DNA from: CBDDGJ01 sp965199285
Lineage (GTDB): Bacteria; Pseudomonadota; Alphaproteobacteria; RS24
Reading direction: 5' to 3'
Assembly (NCBI GenBank): GCA_965199285.1
Contig: OZ240687.1
Span: 930,001 to 994,000, forward strand
DNA length: 64,000 nucleotides
Shown: positions 6,451 through 15,531 of the stretch, one piece after another
Layout of the letters: each line of letters opens with the position of its first letter
Position numbering within the stretch: position 1 is the stretch's first letter
Made by a program: the position numbers and the translations under genes
Notes under the pieces: generated by a model
Databases searched by the model: none
What the model was told of the DNA's origin: nothing
What the model saw: the letters and a program-made list of their open reading frames with translations, nothing else

Positions 6451-7872
6451 CTAGCCCGTGCCACCGACGGTGAGGCCATCAATTTTAAGGCTTGGTTGCC
6501 CCACGCCCACTGGTACGCCTTGTCCGGCCTTGCCGCATGTGCCAATGCCTTCATCTAGCTGCATATCATTGCCAATCATTGAAATGCGCTGCATGCTTTC
6601 AGGCCCTGTACCAATCAGGGTTGCGCCTTTAATCGGCGCGCCAAGTTGGCCATTTTCAATTTTATAGGCTTCGGTACAAGAAAACACAAATTTGCCAGAG
6701 GTAATATCCACCTGCCCGCCGCCAAACGCCACGGCATAAATACCGTTTTTGACGCTCGCCAAAATCTCTTCCGGCGCGTGGTCGCCGCCAAGCATATAAG
6801 TATTGGTCATGCGCGGCATGGGTTGGCAGGCAAAACTTTCGCGCCGCCCATTGCCGGTTGGTTGCATTCCCATCAGGCGGGCATTCATGCGGTCTTGCAT
6901 ATAATTTTTCAAAATTCCATCTTCAATCAGCACGGTTTTTTCGCTTGCCGTGCCTTCATCATCAATGGTCAGTGAGCCGCGCCGGTTAGGGATAGTGCCA
7001 TCATCAATCACCGTGACACCCTTACTGGCGACGCGCTCCCCAATTCGGTCAGAAAAAGCAGAGGTTTTTTTGCGATTAAAATCACCTTCCAGCCCGTGGC
7101 CTACCGCTTCATGCAGCAAAATGCCTGGCCAGCCCGCGCCAAGCACCACATCCATCTCGCCCGACGGTGCGGCCACTGAATCGAGATTGACCAGCGCTTG
7201 CCGCAAGGCTTCATCGACTTGCCCCTGCCAATTTTCGGCTCTTAGCCACTGCTGATAGGGTGCACGCCCGCCGCGCCCGCAATGCCCCATTTCTTGCCGC
7301 TCATTTTCGCCTACCATAATTTGTACATCGAGCCGCACCAGCGGGCGGGTATCAAAGGCAGGCGCGGCATCGGGTTTGAGAATGGCGACCACCTGCCACT
7401 CTCCCGACAGGCTAATGCTCACTTGCCGCACCCGATTATCTTTCTTGCGGGCATAATGATTAATCTCTTCGAGAAGTTTCACCTTATCGGTGAAATTTTC
7501 ACCATCTAGCGGATTGGCGTCTGTATAAAGCGCGGCTTGATTGTGGGAGGAGCTATCTTGCCAGCTTCCCTGATGGCCACTGCTGACAGCGGTTAGACTG
7601 TTGCTTGCGCGGTCTATTGCCGCCGCGCTCAGCTCGGTTGAATGGGCATAGCCGGTGACATCACCAGCGACATAGCGCAAGCCAAAGCCTTGGCTACTGT
7701 CAAAGCTGGCCGCCTTCAATCGATTATCATCATAAGAAAAATGCTCGGATAAGGTAAATTCCAAAAATAATTCGCCATCATCGCCCTGCCCAAGCGCGGC
7801 GGCGGTTTGCTGTTGGGTTTGGGCAAGGTCTAGCAGATTATTATCAAAAAATAGGGCTTCGGCCGATGTCAT
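6451..7872 (-). CDS. tldD: Metalloprotease TldD
   Basis: A 473-residue subunit of the TldD/TldE (PmbA) protease, which trims peptides such as microcin B17 precursor and degrades unfolded peptides in the cytoplasm. The zinc motif HEAVGH is at about residues 254-259, followed by the conserved GLEGDFNRK and GTIPNRRGSLTIDDEGT segments, and the C-terminal GGGQVD.TSGKFVFSC region is intact. I chose ATG 7872, preceded by AGGAGATTGATA, over an upstream TTG that overlaps the ribosome-binding site. Its partner tldE is not in the window. The place next to coxB, divergently transcribed, is the usual alphaproteobacterial arrangement. Confidence 0.95.
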   Translation of the reverse strand: MTSAEALFFDNNLLDLAQTQQQTAAALGQGDDGELFLEFTLSEHFSYDDNRLKAASFDSSQGFGLRYVAGDVTGYAHSTELSAAAIDRASNSLTAVSSGHQGSWQDSSSHNQAALYTDANPLDGENFTDKVKLLEEINHYARKKDNRVRQVSISLSGEWQVVAILKPDAAPAFDTRPLVRLDVQIMVGENERQEMGHCGRGGRAPYQQWLRAENWQGQVDEALRQALVNLDSVAAPSGEMDVVLGAGWPGILLHEAVGHGLEGDFNRKKTSAFSDRIGERVASKGVTVIDDGTIPNRRGSLTIDDEGTASEKTVLIEDGILKNYMQDRMNARLMGMQPTGNGRRESFACQPMPRMTNTYMLGGDHAPEEILASVKNGIYAVAFGGGQVDITSGKFVFSCTEAYKIENGQLGAPIKGATLIGTGPESMQRISMIGNDMQLDEGIGTCGKAGQGVPVGVGQPSLKIDGLTVGGTG

Positions 7873-8010
7873 TATCAATCTCCTATAAAGTGCTTTTCTA
7901 TAACTCGGGATAGTCGTATAAAGTGTTACATGCGCGCCGTTAATATGCGATTAATATTGATGAAGTACAAGCAGATAATTCTGATTATCATCTCCTAAGT
8001 TGCTTTTTGA

Positions 8011-8075
8011 GCCTGTCAATCTTCAGGCCTTTCAATTTTTAGAAGCTGTCAATTTTTAGGCTTGTCAATCAGTAG
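8011..8075. repeat. Four imperfect ~16-bp tandem repeats upstream of coxB
   Basis: Units read GCCTGTCAATCTTCAG, GCCTTTCAATTTTTAGAA, GCTGTCAATTTTTAG and GCTTGTCAATCAGTAG. Each carries TGTCAAT or TTTCAAT. They lie between tldD and coxB, within 110 bp of the coxB start. The position suits regulator binding to the cox promoter, but no known operator is matched. Confidence 0.55.
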
Positions 8076-8118
8076 TGGGAATTGTAAAACGTAAGTGCAT
8101 AATAAATCGGAGACCAAT

Positions 8119-8937
8119 ATGCGATTTTTCAAAACACAAATAGCACGCTTTTTAACTCTTATTGCTGTGATAGGAGGAAGTATCGGTTTTGCCAATGCTG
8201 CCGAACCAAAACCATGGCAAGTTAATTTTCAAGACGCGGCCACCAGCGTGATGGAACAAATAACCGCATTTGATAATTTTCTCCTTGTCGTGATGACGAT
8301 TATTTGCGTTTTTGTTTTATTGCTGATGGCTTATGTGATGATTAAATTTAACGCCAAAGCCAATCCGGAGCCCTCTAAAACATCGCATAATACGCTGATT
8401 GAGGTGATTTGGACGGTGGTGCCGGTTCTCATTTTGGTGATGCTTGCGGTACCATCTTTCCGGCTTTTATATTTTCAAGAAGTTATCCCTGAAACCGAAT
8501 TAACCGTAAAAGCGGTAGGCTATCAATGGTATTGGGGCTATGAATATCCCGACCATGGCGCGCTTGCTTATGATAGCATCATGCTCGAAGATGATGAGCT
8601 TGGCGAAGGACAGCCGCGCTTATTGGCAACCGATACGGCAATGGTGGTTCCGGTCAATACAAATGTAAAAGTACAAGTGACGGCGGCTGATGTGTTGCAT
8701 GCGTGGACGATTCCGGCATTTGGCGTCAAAGTTGATGCGGTTCCGGGAAAATTAAATGAATTATGGTTTAACGCCAGCAAGACCGGCACATATTATGGGC
8801 AATGTTCAGAATTATGTGGGGTGCGCCATGCCTTTATGCCCATTCGGGTAGAAGTGGTGAGCAAGGAAGAATTTAAGAATTGGGTTGCCCGCGCGCAAGC
8901 CGCAGATGAATATATCCCGATACGGGCAGCAGAATAA
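8119..8937 (+). CDS. coxB: Cytochrome c oxidase subunit II
   Basis: A 272-residue CuA subunit of aa3-type oxidase. It has a signal peptide ending near FANAA, two transmembrane helices (about residues 45-70 and 90-110) and a periplasmic cupredoxin domain. All CuA ligands are visible: H194 (DVLHAWTIPAFG) and C229, E231, C233, H237, M240 in CSELCGVRHAFM. The aromatic electron-entry region YQWYWGYEYP is intact. ATG 8119 follows CGGAGACC; an upstream ATG at 8095 lacks such a site. It is the first gene of the oxidase operon. Confidence 0.96.
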   Translation: MRFFKTQIARFLTLIAVIGGSIGFANAAEPKPWQVNFQDAATSVMEQITAFDNFLLVVMTIICVFVLLLMAYVMIKFNAKANPEPSKTSHNTLIEVIWTVVPVLILVMLAVPSFRLLYFQEVIPETELTVKAVGYQWYWGYEYPDHGALAYDSIMLEDDELGEGQPRLLATDTAMVVPVNTNVKVQVTAADVLHAWTIPAFGVKVDAVPGKLNELWFNASKTGTYYGQCSELCGVRHAFMPIRVEVVSKEEFKNWVARAQAADEYIPIRAAE

Positions 8938-8954
8938 TAGAATAGGAGTGCAAA

Positions 8955-10550
8955 ATGGCCACTGAACAACATCATGAAGACCATCCAACCGGCTGGAAAC
9001 GCTACGTCTATTCCACCAATCATAAAGATATTGGGACAATGTATCTCATTTTTGCGATTATTGCAGGGATTATTGGCGGCGCCATGTCGGTGCTTATTCG
9101 TATCGAGCTGCAATCCCCTGGTGATGGCATTTTAGGTGGCGATTATCACTTTTATAATGTGCTGGTCACCGGGCATGGGCTGATTATGATTTTCTTTATG
9201 GTGATGCCGGCAATGATTGGTGGCTTTGGTAATTGGTTTGTGCCACTGATGATTGGTGCACCTGATATGGCATTCCCGCGCATGAATAATATTTCGTTCT
9301 GGCTCTTGCCCGTATCTTTCGCCCTATTGGTGATTTCAATGTTTGTTGAAGGCCCGCCCGGAGATCAAGGGGTTGGCGGCGGTTGGACGATTTATCCGCC
9401 GCTTTCATCGACCACAGGGCAGCCCGGGCCGGCGGTTGATTTTGCGATTTTCTCTTTACATATTGCCGGTATCTCATCAATTTTAGGGGCGATTAATTTT
9501 ATCACCACAATTTTTAATATGCGCGCTCCAGGCATGACAATGCATAAAATGCCGCTTTTTGTGTGGTCGATTTTGGTGACCGTTTTCTTGCTGCTCTTAT
9601 CGCTGCCTGTCTTTGCTGGCGCGATTACCATGCTGCTGACAGACCGCAATTTTGGCACCGCCTTTTTTGACCCTGCCGGTGGCGGCGACCCGCGCTTGTA
9701 TCAGCATTTATTCTGGTTTTTCGCGCATCCGGAAGTGTATATTCTCATCTTGCCCGGCTTCGGGATTATCAGCCAAGTTGTCTCAACATTTTCGAAAAAG
9801 CCTGTCTTTGGCTATCTCGGCATGGCCTATGCAATGGTGGCGATTGGCGGGGTTGGCTTTGTGGTGTGGGCGCATCACATGTATACGGTTGGCATGAGCG
9901 TTGATACGCAAGCCTATTTTATCGCTGCAACAATGGTGATTGCGGTGCCGACAGGGGTCAAAATCTTTTCATGGATTGCAACCATGTGGGGGGGGTCAAT
10001 TGAGTTTAAGACACCCATGCTCTGGGCGCTGGGCTTCATCTTCCTATTTGTGGTGGGCGGCGTGACCGGCGTTATGCTTGCTAATGCAGGCGTTGACCGC
10101 GCTTATCATGATACGTATTTTGTGGTGGCGCATTTCCATTATGTTTTATCATTGGGCGCGGTGTTTGCGATTTTCTCTGGCTGGTATTATTGGTTTGGCA
10201 AAATGTTCGGCTATGCCTATTCAGAAGCGATTGGCAAGCTGCATTTCTGGACAACCTTTATCGGTGTGAATCTAATTTTCTTCCCACAACATTTCTTAGG
10301 GCGCGCTGGCATGCCGCGGCGCTATGCCGATTATCCCGATGCGTTTGCTGATTGGAATTTCTGGTCATCAATTGGCAGCTATATTTCCGGCTTTGGCGTG
10401 CTTATCTTCCTGTTTGGCATATTGGTTGCCTTTATGCGCAAAGACGCTGTTTCAGATAATTATTGGGGCGAAGGGGCAACGACGTTAGAATGGACGTTAA
10501 GCTCACCACCGCCATTCCACCAATTTGAAACGCTTCCTAAGATTAAATAG
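8955..10550 (+). CDS. coxA: Cytochrome c oxidase subunit I
   Basis: A 531-residue twelve-helix haem a / haem a3-CuB subunit that reduces O2 to water and pumps protons across the inner membrane. The HPEVY motif (about 258-262), with the histidine-tyrosine pair of the CuB site and the D-channel glutamate, is present. So are HHMYTVG and the haem-ligand segment VVAHFHYVLS. The ATG follows AGGAGTGCAAA. It lies 17 bp after coxB. Confidence 0.97.
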   Translation: MATEQHHEDHPTGWKRYVYSTNHKDIGTMYLIFAIIAGIIGGAMSVLIRIELQSPGDGILGGDYHFYNVLVTGHGLIMIFFMVMPAMIGGFGNWFVPLMIGAPDMAFPRMNNISFWLLPVSFALLVISMFVEGPPGDQGVGGGWTIYPPLSSTTGQPGPAVDFAIFSLHIAGISSILGAINFITTIFNMRAPGMTMHKMPLFVWSILVTVFLLLLSLPVFAGAITMLLTDRNFGTAFFDPAGGGDPRLYQHLFWFFAHPEVYILILPGFGIISQVVSTFSKKPVFGYLGMAYAMVAIGGVGFVVWAHHMYTVGMSVDTQAYFIAATMVIAVPTGVKIFSWIATMWGGSIEFKTPMLWALGFIFLFVVGGVTGVMLANAGVDRAYHDTYFVVAHFHYVLSLGAVFAIFSGWYYWFGKMFGYAYSEAIGKLHFWTTFIGVNLIFFPQHFLGRAGMPRRYADYPDAFADWNFWSSIGSYISGFGVLIFLFGILVAFMRKDAVSDNYWGEGATTLEWTLSSPPPFHQFETLPKIK

Positions 10551-10571
10551 GCAAAGATTAAATAGGGTATC

Positions 10572-11489
10572 ATGGCTGAAGCCACGCAACAAAAAGCGAC
10601 AATCCTACCGGCGCCAGATATGGCAAGCGCGGGTGATTTCATCGCGCTGATGAAGCCGCGGGTTATGTCGCTTGTGCTGTTCACGGCCTTTATCGGCATG
10701 GTGATGGCGCCGGTGCAACTGCATATTGTTTCTATGTTGACAGCGCTGCTCTTCATTGCTTTGGGGGCGGGCGCATCGGCGGCGCTTAATATGTGGTATG
10801 ATGCTGATATTGATGCGGTGATGCAGCGCACGCGGGGGCGGGTTATCCCGCAAGGGCGGGTGTCGCGCCAAGCGGCGCTGAGCTTCGGATTATGGGTGTC
10901 TGGCATTTCAGTGTTAAGCATGATGGTGCTGGTAAATTATCTAAGTGCGGCGCTATTGGCGTTTACGATTTTCTTTTATGCGGTGGTTTACACTATCTGG
11001 TTAAAGCGGCATAGCACCCAAAATATCGTGATTGGTGGGCTGGCAGGCGCTTTGCCGCCCGTCATTGGCTGGGCGGCGACGGGGGCGGCGATAAGTCTGG
11101 AGCCGCTTATTTATTGCGCCCTCATATTTTTCTGGACGCCGCCGCATTTTTGGGCGCTGGCTATTGTGAAAGATGCGGATTATCGCGCTGCAAATATCCC
11201 CATGCTGCCATCAGTTGCAAGCAAGACCAATGTGAACATACATATTTTCCTTTACACGATTGTGGTTTCGGCTTGTGCGCTAAGCCCTTATCTGTTTGGC
11301 TATGCAGGGTTTATCTATGGTCTGGCAGCGGCTTTGCTAAGCGGTTTGTTTGTGATTTTGGCTGGCATGTTGTTCTTTGTGTCAACGGCACGGCGTCCGC
11401 TTTGGGCAGGGCGTATTTTTGGGTTTTCCATTTTTTACCTATTCGCGCTTTTTGCGTTACTGCCGCTCGATAGGCTATGGGGGTTCTGA
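10572..11489 (+). CDS. ctaB: Protohaem IX farnesyltransferase (haem o synthase)
   Basis: A 305-residue UbiA-family polytopic membrane enzyme that adds the farnesyl group to haem b, making haem o for the oxidase. The first aspartate-rich motif appears as NMWYDADIDAVMQRTRGR near residue 75-90, followed by several hydrophobic helices and FWTPPHFWALAI with the second polar motif. Length is normal. The stop overlaps the ATG of the next small gene by one base (TGATG), indicating translational coupling. Confidence 0.95.
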   Translation: MAEATQQKATILPAPDMASAGDFIALMKPRVMSLVLFTAFIGMVMAPVQLHIVSMLTALLFIALGAGASAALNMWYDADIDAVMQRTRGRVIPQGRVSRQAALSFGLWVSGISVLSMMVLVNYLSAALLAFTIFFYAVVYTIWLKRHSTQNIVIGGLAGALPPVIGWAATGAAISLEPLIYCALIFFWTPPHFWALAIVKDADYRAANIPMLPSVASKTNVNIHIFLYTIVVSACALSPYLFGYAGFIYGLAAALLSGLFVILAGMLFFVSTARRPLWAGRIFGFSIFYLFALFALLPLDRLWGF

Positions 11490-11689
11490 TGGCAGAAGAT
11501 GAACTTAAAACCATCTGGACGGACGAAATGCTGCGGATAAGGCGGCGGCGGGCGGCAATTATGGCGATTGTGATTGCCGTATTGGTGGTTGTGTTTTTTG
11601 CCAATACATATGTCAAAATTTATCAAAACCGGCTACATGCGGTTGAACAAAAATCGGGATTAGAGATAAATGAGCCAGCAACAAAATAA
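11489..11689 (+). CDS. Small single-pass protein of the cox operon (CoxF-like)
   Basis: A 66-residue protein with a charged N-terminus (DEMLRIRRRR), one transmembrane helix (IMAIVIAVLVVVFFANTYV) and a short tail. The ATG overlaps the ctaB stop and the gene runs 20 bp into ctaG. A short membrane protein between ctaB and ctaG is usual in alphaproteobacterial cox operons, where it is often annotated CoxF or hypothetical. Its role in oxidase assembly is inferred from position only. Confidence 0.8.
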   Translation: MAEDELKTIWTDEMLRIRRRRAAIMAIVIAVLVVVFFANTYVKIYQNRLHAVEQKSGLEINEPATK

Positions 11690-12236
11690 GCGCACCGCAT
11701 TTGGCGCGGCGGCAGTGGTTGTGGTGATGCTAGGCATGGCTTATGCGGCCGTTCCCTTATATGATTTATTTTGCCGCGTCACCGGTTATGGCGGCACGCC
11801 GCAAACTGCCGATGCCGCGCCTGCTCATATCGCTTCGGAACGGACAATCCTTATTCGATTTGATGCCAACACGCAGCGCGATTTGCCTTGGGTGTTTGAA
11901 GCGCCCAAGCAACGGTTTCATTTGCGGATTGGCGAAAGCGGGCTTGCTTTTTTCACCGCCGAGAATAAGAGCGCGCGGCCGGTTACGGGGGTGGCGACAT
12001 TTAATGTCACGCCTGAAAAAGCGGCGATTTATTTTTCAAAAATTGACTGCTTCTGCTTTTCCGAGCAAACGCTTGCGCCGGGGGAAAGTGTCGATATGCC
12101 TGTAAGCTTTTTTATTGATCCGGAAATCCTAACCGATACACACGCAAATGACGTTACTGAGATAACCCTATCATATAGTTTTTTTGAATCGCCAAAGCAG
12201 GCAAAACAGGATAAAAAGGACATTCCGCAAGGTTAG
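11670..12236 (+). CDS. ctaG: Cytochrome c oxidase assembly protein CtaG/Cox11
   Basis: A 188-residue copper chaperone that delivers copper to the CuB site of subunit I. One N-terminal membrane anchor (about residues 9-29) precedes PLYDLFCRVTGYGG and a periplasmic domain. The copper-binding cysteine pair CFCF is at about residues 127-130, followed by the typical PVSFFIDPE segment. It starts inside the preceding small gene, suggesting coupled translation. Confidence 0.95.
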   Translation: MSQQQNKRTAFGAAAVVVVMLGMAYAAVPLYDLFCRVTGYGGTPQTADAAPAHIASERTILIRFDANTQRDLPWVFEAPKQRFHLRIGESGLAFFTAENKSARPVTGVATFNVTPEKAAIYFSKIDCFCFSEQTLAPGESVDMPVSFFIDPEILTDTHANDVTEITLSYSFFESPKQAKQDKKDIPQG

Positions 12237-12247
12237 GAGAATATAAA

Positions 12248-13063
12248 ATGGCACATACAAAAAATCACGATTATCATTTGGTTGACCCAAGCCCATGGCC
12301 GATTATTGGCTCTGTTACATTGCTGGTGATGGCGATTGGCGCGGTTTTCTATATGCGTGAAAGCAATCCATGGATTTTGCTTGTCGGTACGATTGGGGTG
12401 CTATACACAATGCTCGGCTGGTGGCGCGATGTCATTCGGGAAGGCGAGAATGGTGACCATACGCCGGTGGTGCAGCTGCATTTGCGCTATGGCATGATCC
12501 TGTTTATTGCCTCAGAAGTGATGTTTTTTGTGGCGTGGTTTTGGGCTTATTTTGATGCCAGCCTGTTCCCCTCACTTATCGAATCGCGGGCAGAGCTTAC
12601 CGGCGGGGTATGGCCGCCGCAAGGTATTGAGACATTCGATCCATGGCATTTGCCGCTTATCAATACGCTTATTTTATTGACCTCTGGTACAACGGTGACA
12701 TGGGCGCATCATGCGCTTTTGGAAGATGATCGCGAGGGGTTGAAATGGGGGCTTATTCTCACTGTGGTGCTTGGTGCTGTATTTACAGCATTTCAGGCTT
12801 ATGAATATAGCCATGCCGCGTTTGGGTTTTCGGGTCATATTTATGGTGCGGCTTTCTTTATGGCGACGGGTTTTCACGGCTTCCATGTGATTGTCGGCAC
12901 AGTGTTTTTGCTGATTTGCCTGTTGCGCACCTTAAAAGGGCATTTTACCTCGCAAAACCATTTTGGTTTCGAGGCGGCGGCGTGGTACTGGCATTTTGTT
13001 GATGTGGTATGGCTGTTCCTGTTTGTGGTGATTTATGTCATCGGTGCGGGAGATGCACATTAA
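12248..13063 (+). CDS. coxC: Cytochrome c oxidase subunit III
   Basis: A 271-residue seven-helix subunit that stabilises the oxidase against turnover inactivation. Typical segments are HDYHLVDPSPWPI at the N-terminus, RYGMILFIASEVMFFVAWFWAYF, GTTVTWAHHALLE and the C-terminal WYWHFVDVVWLFLFVVIY. ATG 12248 follows TTAGGAGAATATAAA. It ends inside the start of the DUF983 gene. Confidence 0.96.
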   Translation: MAHTKNHDYHLVDPSPWPIIGSVTLLVMAIGAVFYMRESNPWILLVGTIGVLYTMLGWWRDVIREGENGDHTPVVQLHLRYGMILFIASEVMFFVAWFWAYFDASLFPSLIESRAELTGGVWPPQGIETFDPWHLPLINTLILLTSGTTVTWAHHALLEDDREGLKWGLILTVVLGAVFTAFQAYEYSHAAFGFSGHIYGAAFFMATGFHGFHVIVGTVFLLICLLRTLKGHFTSQNHFGFEAAAWYWHFVDVVWLFLFVVIYVIGAGDAH

Positions 13064-13394
13064 TTTGTGGAATAAATGTCCGCAATGTCAGAAAGCTACG
13101 CTTTTTAAGGGCTATCTCGATTTACATGAAAATTGCCGCTATTGCGGTTTAGATTATGATTTTATTGATACGGGCGATGGGCCCGCCGTGTTTGTGATTT
13201 TGCTTGCTGGTTTGCTGATTGTGGCGGGCGCGCTTTATGTTGAAGTGAGCTATCAACCAGATTATTGGGTTCATGCGGCGCTGTGGCTGCCTTTAGGAAC
13301 GGCAGTGCCACTTTTGCTGTTGCGCCCCTTAAAATATTGGCTGATTATGGCGCAATATAAAAACAAGGCGGCACTCGGTAAATTGGATGAGTGA
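13053..13394 (+). CDS. DUF983 family zinc-ribbon membrane protein
   Basis: A 113-residue protein with an N-terminal CPQC...CRYCG zinc ribbon, then two hydrophobic helices (VFVILLAGLLIVAGALYV and ALWLPLGTAVPLLLL). DUF983 members are common in alphaproteobacterial cox operons, but no biochemical role is established. ATG 13053 overlaps the coxC end; an in-frame ATG at 13035 would add six residues and cannot be excluded because neither has a clear ribosome-binding site. Confidence 0.88.
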   Translation: MHINLWNKCPQCQKATLFKGYLDLHENCRYCGLDYDFIDTGDGPAVFVILLAGLLIVAGALYVEVSYQPDYWVHAALWLPLGTAVPLLLLRPLKYWLIMAQYKNKAALGKLDE

Positions 13395-13406
13395 GTTTAC
13401 GATGTG

Positions 13407-14126
13407 ATGGCACTCTTAAGAACAGGACTTGCGGCGGTGGTTTTTGTGGTGCTTGTTTATTTAGGGAACTGGCAGGTCGAGCGATTGGCGTGGAAAGACG
13501 CATTGATTGCATCGTCAGGTAGCCGTCAACAACAACCCGCCCTTTCTTTAGACAAAATTACTGATTTCGCGGCTTTACAAAAGCCCCTGCATGATTATCG
13601 CAATGTGACAGCGCGCGGGCATTATATTGCCGGACTGCCGCCGCAATATTGGTTTGCGCAAATTGTTGACCCGCCTGCTGATTGGGCGCATCGTACCACT
13701 GGCCGCCATATCATTCAGCCCTTTCAGCTATTGGATGGGCGGGTGGTGCTGGTTGATAGAGGCTTTGTGCCGGATGGGGTTGATGAGGTGCCGGCCCCTG
13801 CCAGTGAGGTGGAATTGCACATAGAATTGCACGGCGTGTTGCGCTGGTTTCCCCCGCGCAGCTCTTGGGATGCGGAAGATGACCCAAGCCGTGATTTTTG
13901 GTTTGTTCGTGACGCGCAAAAAATGGCGGCTCATTTAGGCATTGCCGCCGCCCCGTTTTTTATTGAGCTTGCCCGCACCGACACTTCTATCCCGCTCGGC
14001 GGACAGACAAGAATGGTCTTTACGAATAATCATTTGGGTTATGCAATCACCTGGTATGGTTTGGCGCTGGCGCTTGCTATTGTTTTCGGGATATGGCAAT
14101 TAAAGCGCATATTCAGGGATAAATAA
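13407..14126 (+). CDS. SURF1 family cytochrome oxidase biogenesis protein
   Basis: A 239-residue protein with N- and C-terminal transmembrane helices bracketing a periplasmic domain, the SURF1/Shy1 layout. Diagnostic pieces are LGNWQVERLAWK near the start, the VTARGHY segment, VLVDRGFVP in the middle and NNHLGYAITWYGLALAL at the end. SURF1 aids haem a insertion into subunit I. ATG 13407 is preferred over the GTG three bases earlier. Two bases separate it from thrC. Confidence 0.92.
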   Translation: MALLRTGLAAVVFVVLVYLGNWQVERLAWKDALIASSGSRQQQPALSLDKITDFAALQKPLHDYRNVTARGHYIAGLPPQYWFAQIVDPPADWAHRTTGRHIIQPFQLLDGRVVLVDRGFVPDGVDEVPAPASEVELHIELHGVLRWFPPRSSWDAEDDPSRDFWFVRDAQKMAAHLGIAAAPFFIELARTDTSIPLGGQTRMVFTNNHLGYAITWYGLALALAIVFGIWQLKRIFRDK

Positions 14127-14127
14127 A

Positions 14128-15531
14128 ATGCGCTATATCAGCACTCGCGGCGAAGCCCCGATTTTAGGTTTTGAAGATGTCTTGCTGGCAGGGCTGGCGC
14201 GCGATGGCGGGCTTTATGTGCCAGAGCGCTGGCCGCATTTTTCGCTTCCCCAAATCGCCGCGTTTAAGGATATGCCCTATGCGGAAGTTGCGTTTCACGT
14301 CTTATCCCCCTTTATCGGCGATGATATTGCCGCCCCGCGCTTGCGGGAGATTATCACGGCCGCCTATAATATGTTTGATGAGCCAGAGATTGTCGCGCCA
14401 TTAGTGCCGCTTTCAACGCCGCATTATCTGTTGGAATTATGGCATGGGCCAACCTTTGCCTTTAAGGATGTGGCGATGCAATTACTTGCCCTCCTGATGG
14501 ATGAGGTGCTGCAAAGCCGCGCGCAAAAAATGCTGATTGTCGGGGCAACTTCGGGGGATACAGGGGCGGCGGCGGTGCAGGCTTTTGCCAATGCGCCGCA
14601 TTGCGATCTGGTTATTCTGTTCCCCGATGGCGGTGTTTCGGAGGTGCAGCGCCGGCAAATGACCTGTGTTGAGGCGGATAATTTGCACGTCATCGCGATT
14701 GATGGCTCGTTTGATGATTGCCAAAATCTTGTAAAGGCTCTGTTTAATGACCATGCGTTTCGTGACCGCTATTATCTTGGCGGCGTTAATTCGATAAATT
14801 GGGCGCGGGTATGCGCACAAATTACCTATTATTTTACCGCTGCTGTGACATTGGGCGCGCCCGCGCAACGGGTTGCGTTCTCGGTTCCCACTGGTAATTT
14901 TGGCGATATTTTTGCGGGCTTTGCGGCGGCGAAAATGGGCTTGCCGATTGAGCGCCTCATCATTGCCACAAATGAAAATGACATTCTCGCCCGCACGCTG
15001 GCAAGTGGTGAATATCGCACTGATAAAGTCATCCGCACCTCAAGCCCTAGCATGGATATTCAGGTCTCCAGCAATTTTGAGCGGCTTTTATTTGAGGCAA
15101 GCGGGCGGCAGGCAGAATTGGTAAAATCCTATATGAGCGGGCTGGCGCTTGCGGGGCGGTTTACGCTTGATGATGATTTATTGGCAGAGATTCGCCGCCA
15201 TTTTTCTGCCCTTAAAATAGATGAAGCACAAACTGCCGCCACCATTGCGCGCACGCATCAAACCCATAATATACTGATTGATCCGCATAGTGCGGTTGGT
15301 CTGGCGGCCGCTCTTGCACTGGCAGAAGAGGAGCCGGCGGATGTCCCCATCATCACGCTTGCGACCGCACATGCAGCAAAATTTCCGGACGCGATTAAGC
15401 GCGCTTGCGATATTGAGCCACCCGCGCCCCCGGCTTTGGCACGCTTCCTCAGCCAATCTGAAACCTATACACGGCTTGCCAATGATGAGGCGGCGCTGAA
15501 ACAATTTATCGAGTCTCATGTCGCGCTTTAG
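14128..15531 (+). CDS. thrC: Threonine synthase
   Basis: A 467-residue PLP enzyme that converts O-phospho-homoserine to threonine. The MRYISTRG start, the PLP-lysine motif FAFKDVAMQ (lysine about 113), the phosphate-binding GATSGDTGAAA and NFGDIFAGFAAAKMGLP are all intact, typical of the long proteobacterial form. It is at the distal end of the cox cluster, its usual place in alphaproteobacteria. Confidence 0.95.
   Translation: MRYISTRGEAPILGFEDVLLAGLARDGGLYVPERWPHFSLPQIAAFKDMPYAEVAFHVLSPFIGDDIAAPRLREIITAAYNMFDEPEIVAPLVPLSTPHYLLELWHGPTFAFKDVAMQLLALLMDEVLQSRAQKMLIVGATSGDTGAAAVQAFANAPHCDLVILFPDGGVSEVQRRQMTCVEADNLHVIAIDGSFDDCQNLVKALFNDHAFRDRYYLGGVNSINWARVCAQITYYFTAAVTLGAPAQRVAFSVPTGNFGDIFAGFAAAKMGLPIERLIIATNENDILARTLASGEYRTDKVIRTSSPSMDIQVSSNFERLLFEASGRQAELVKSYMSGLALAGRFTLDDDLLAEIRRHFSALKIDEAQTAATIARTHQTHNILIDPHSAVGLAAALALAEEEPADVPIITLATAHAAKFPDAIKRACDIEPPAPPALARFLSQSETYTRLANDEAALKQFIESHVAL

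Noticed and set aside
9988..9995. Run of eight G bases inside coxA
   Set aside because: It encodes conserved Trp-Gly-Gly residues of subunit I; the frame is intact and this is ordinary codon choice.
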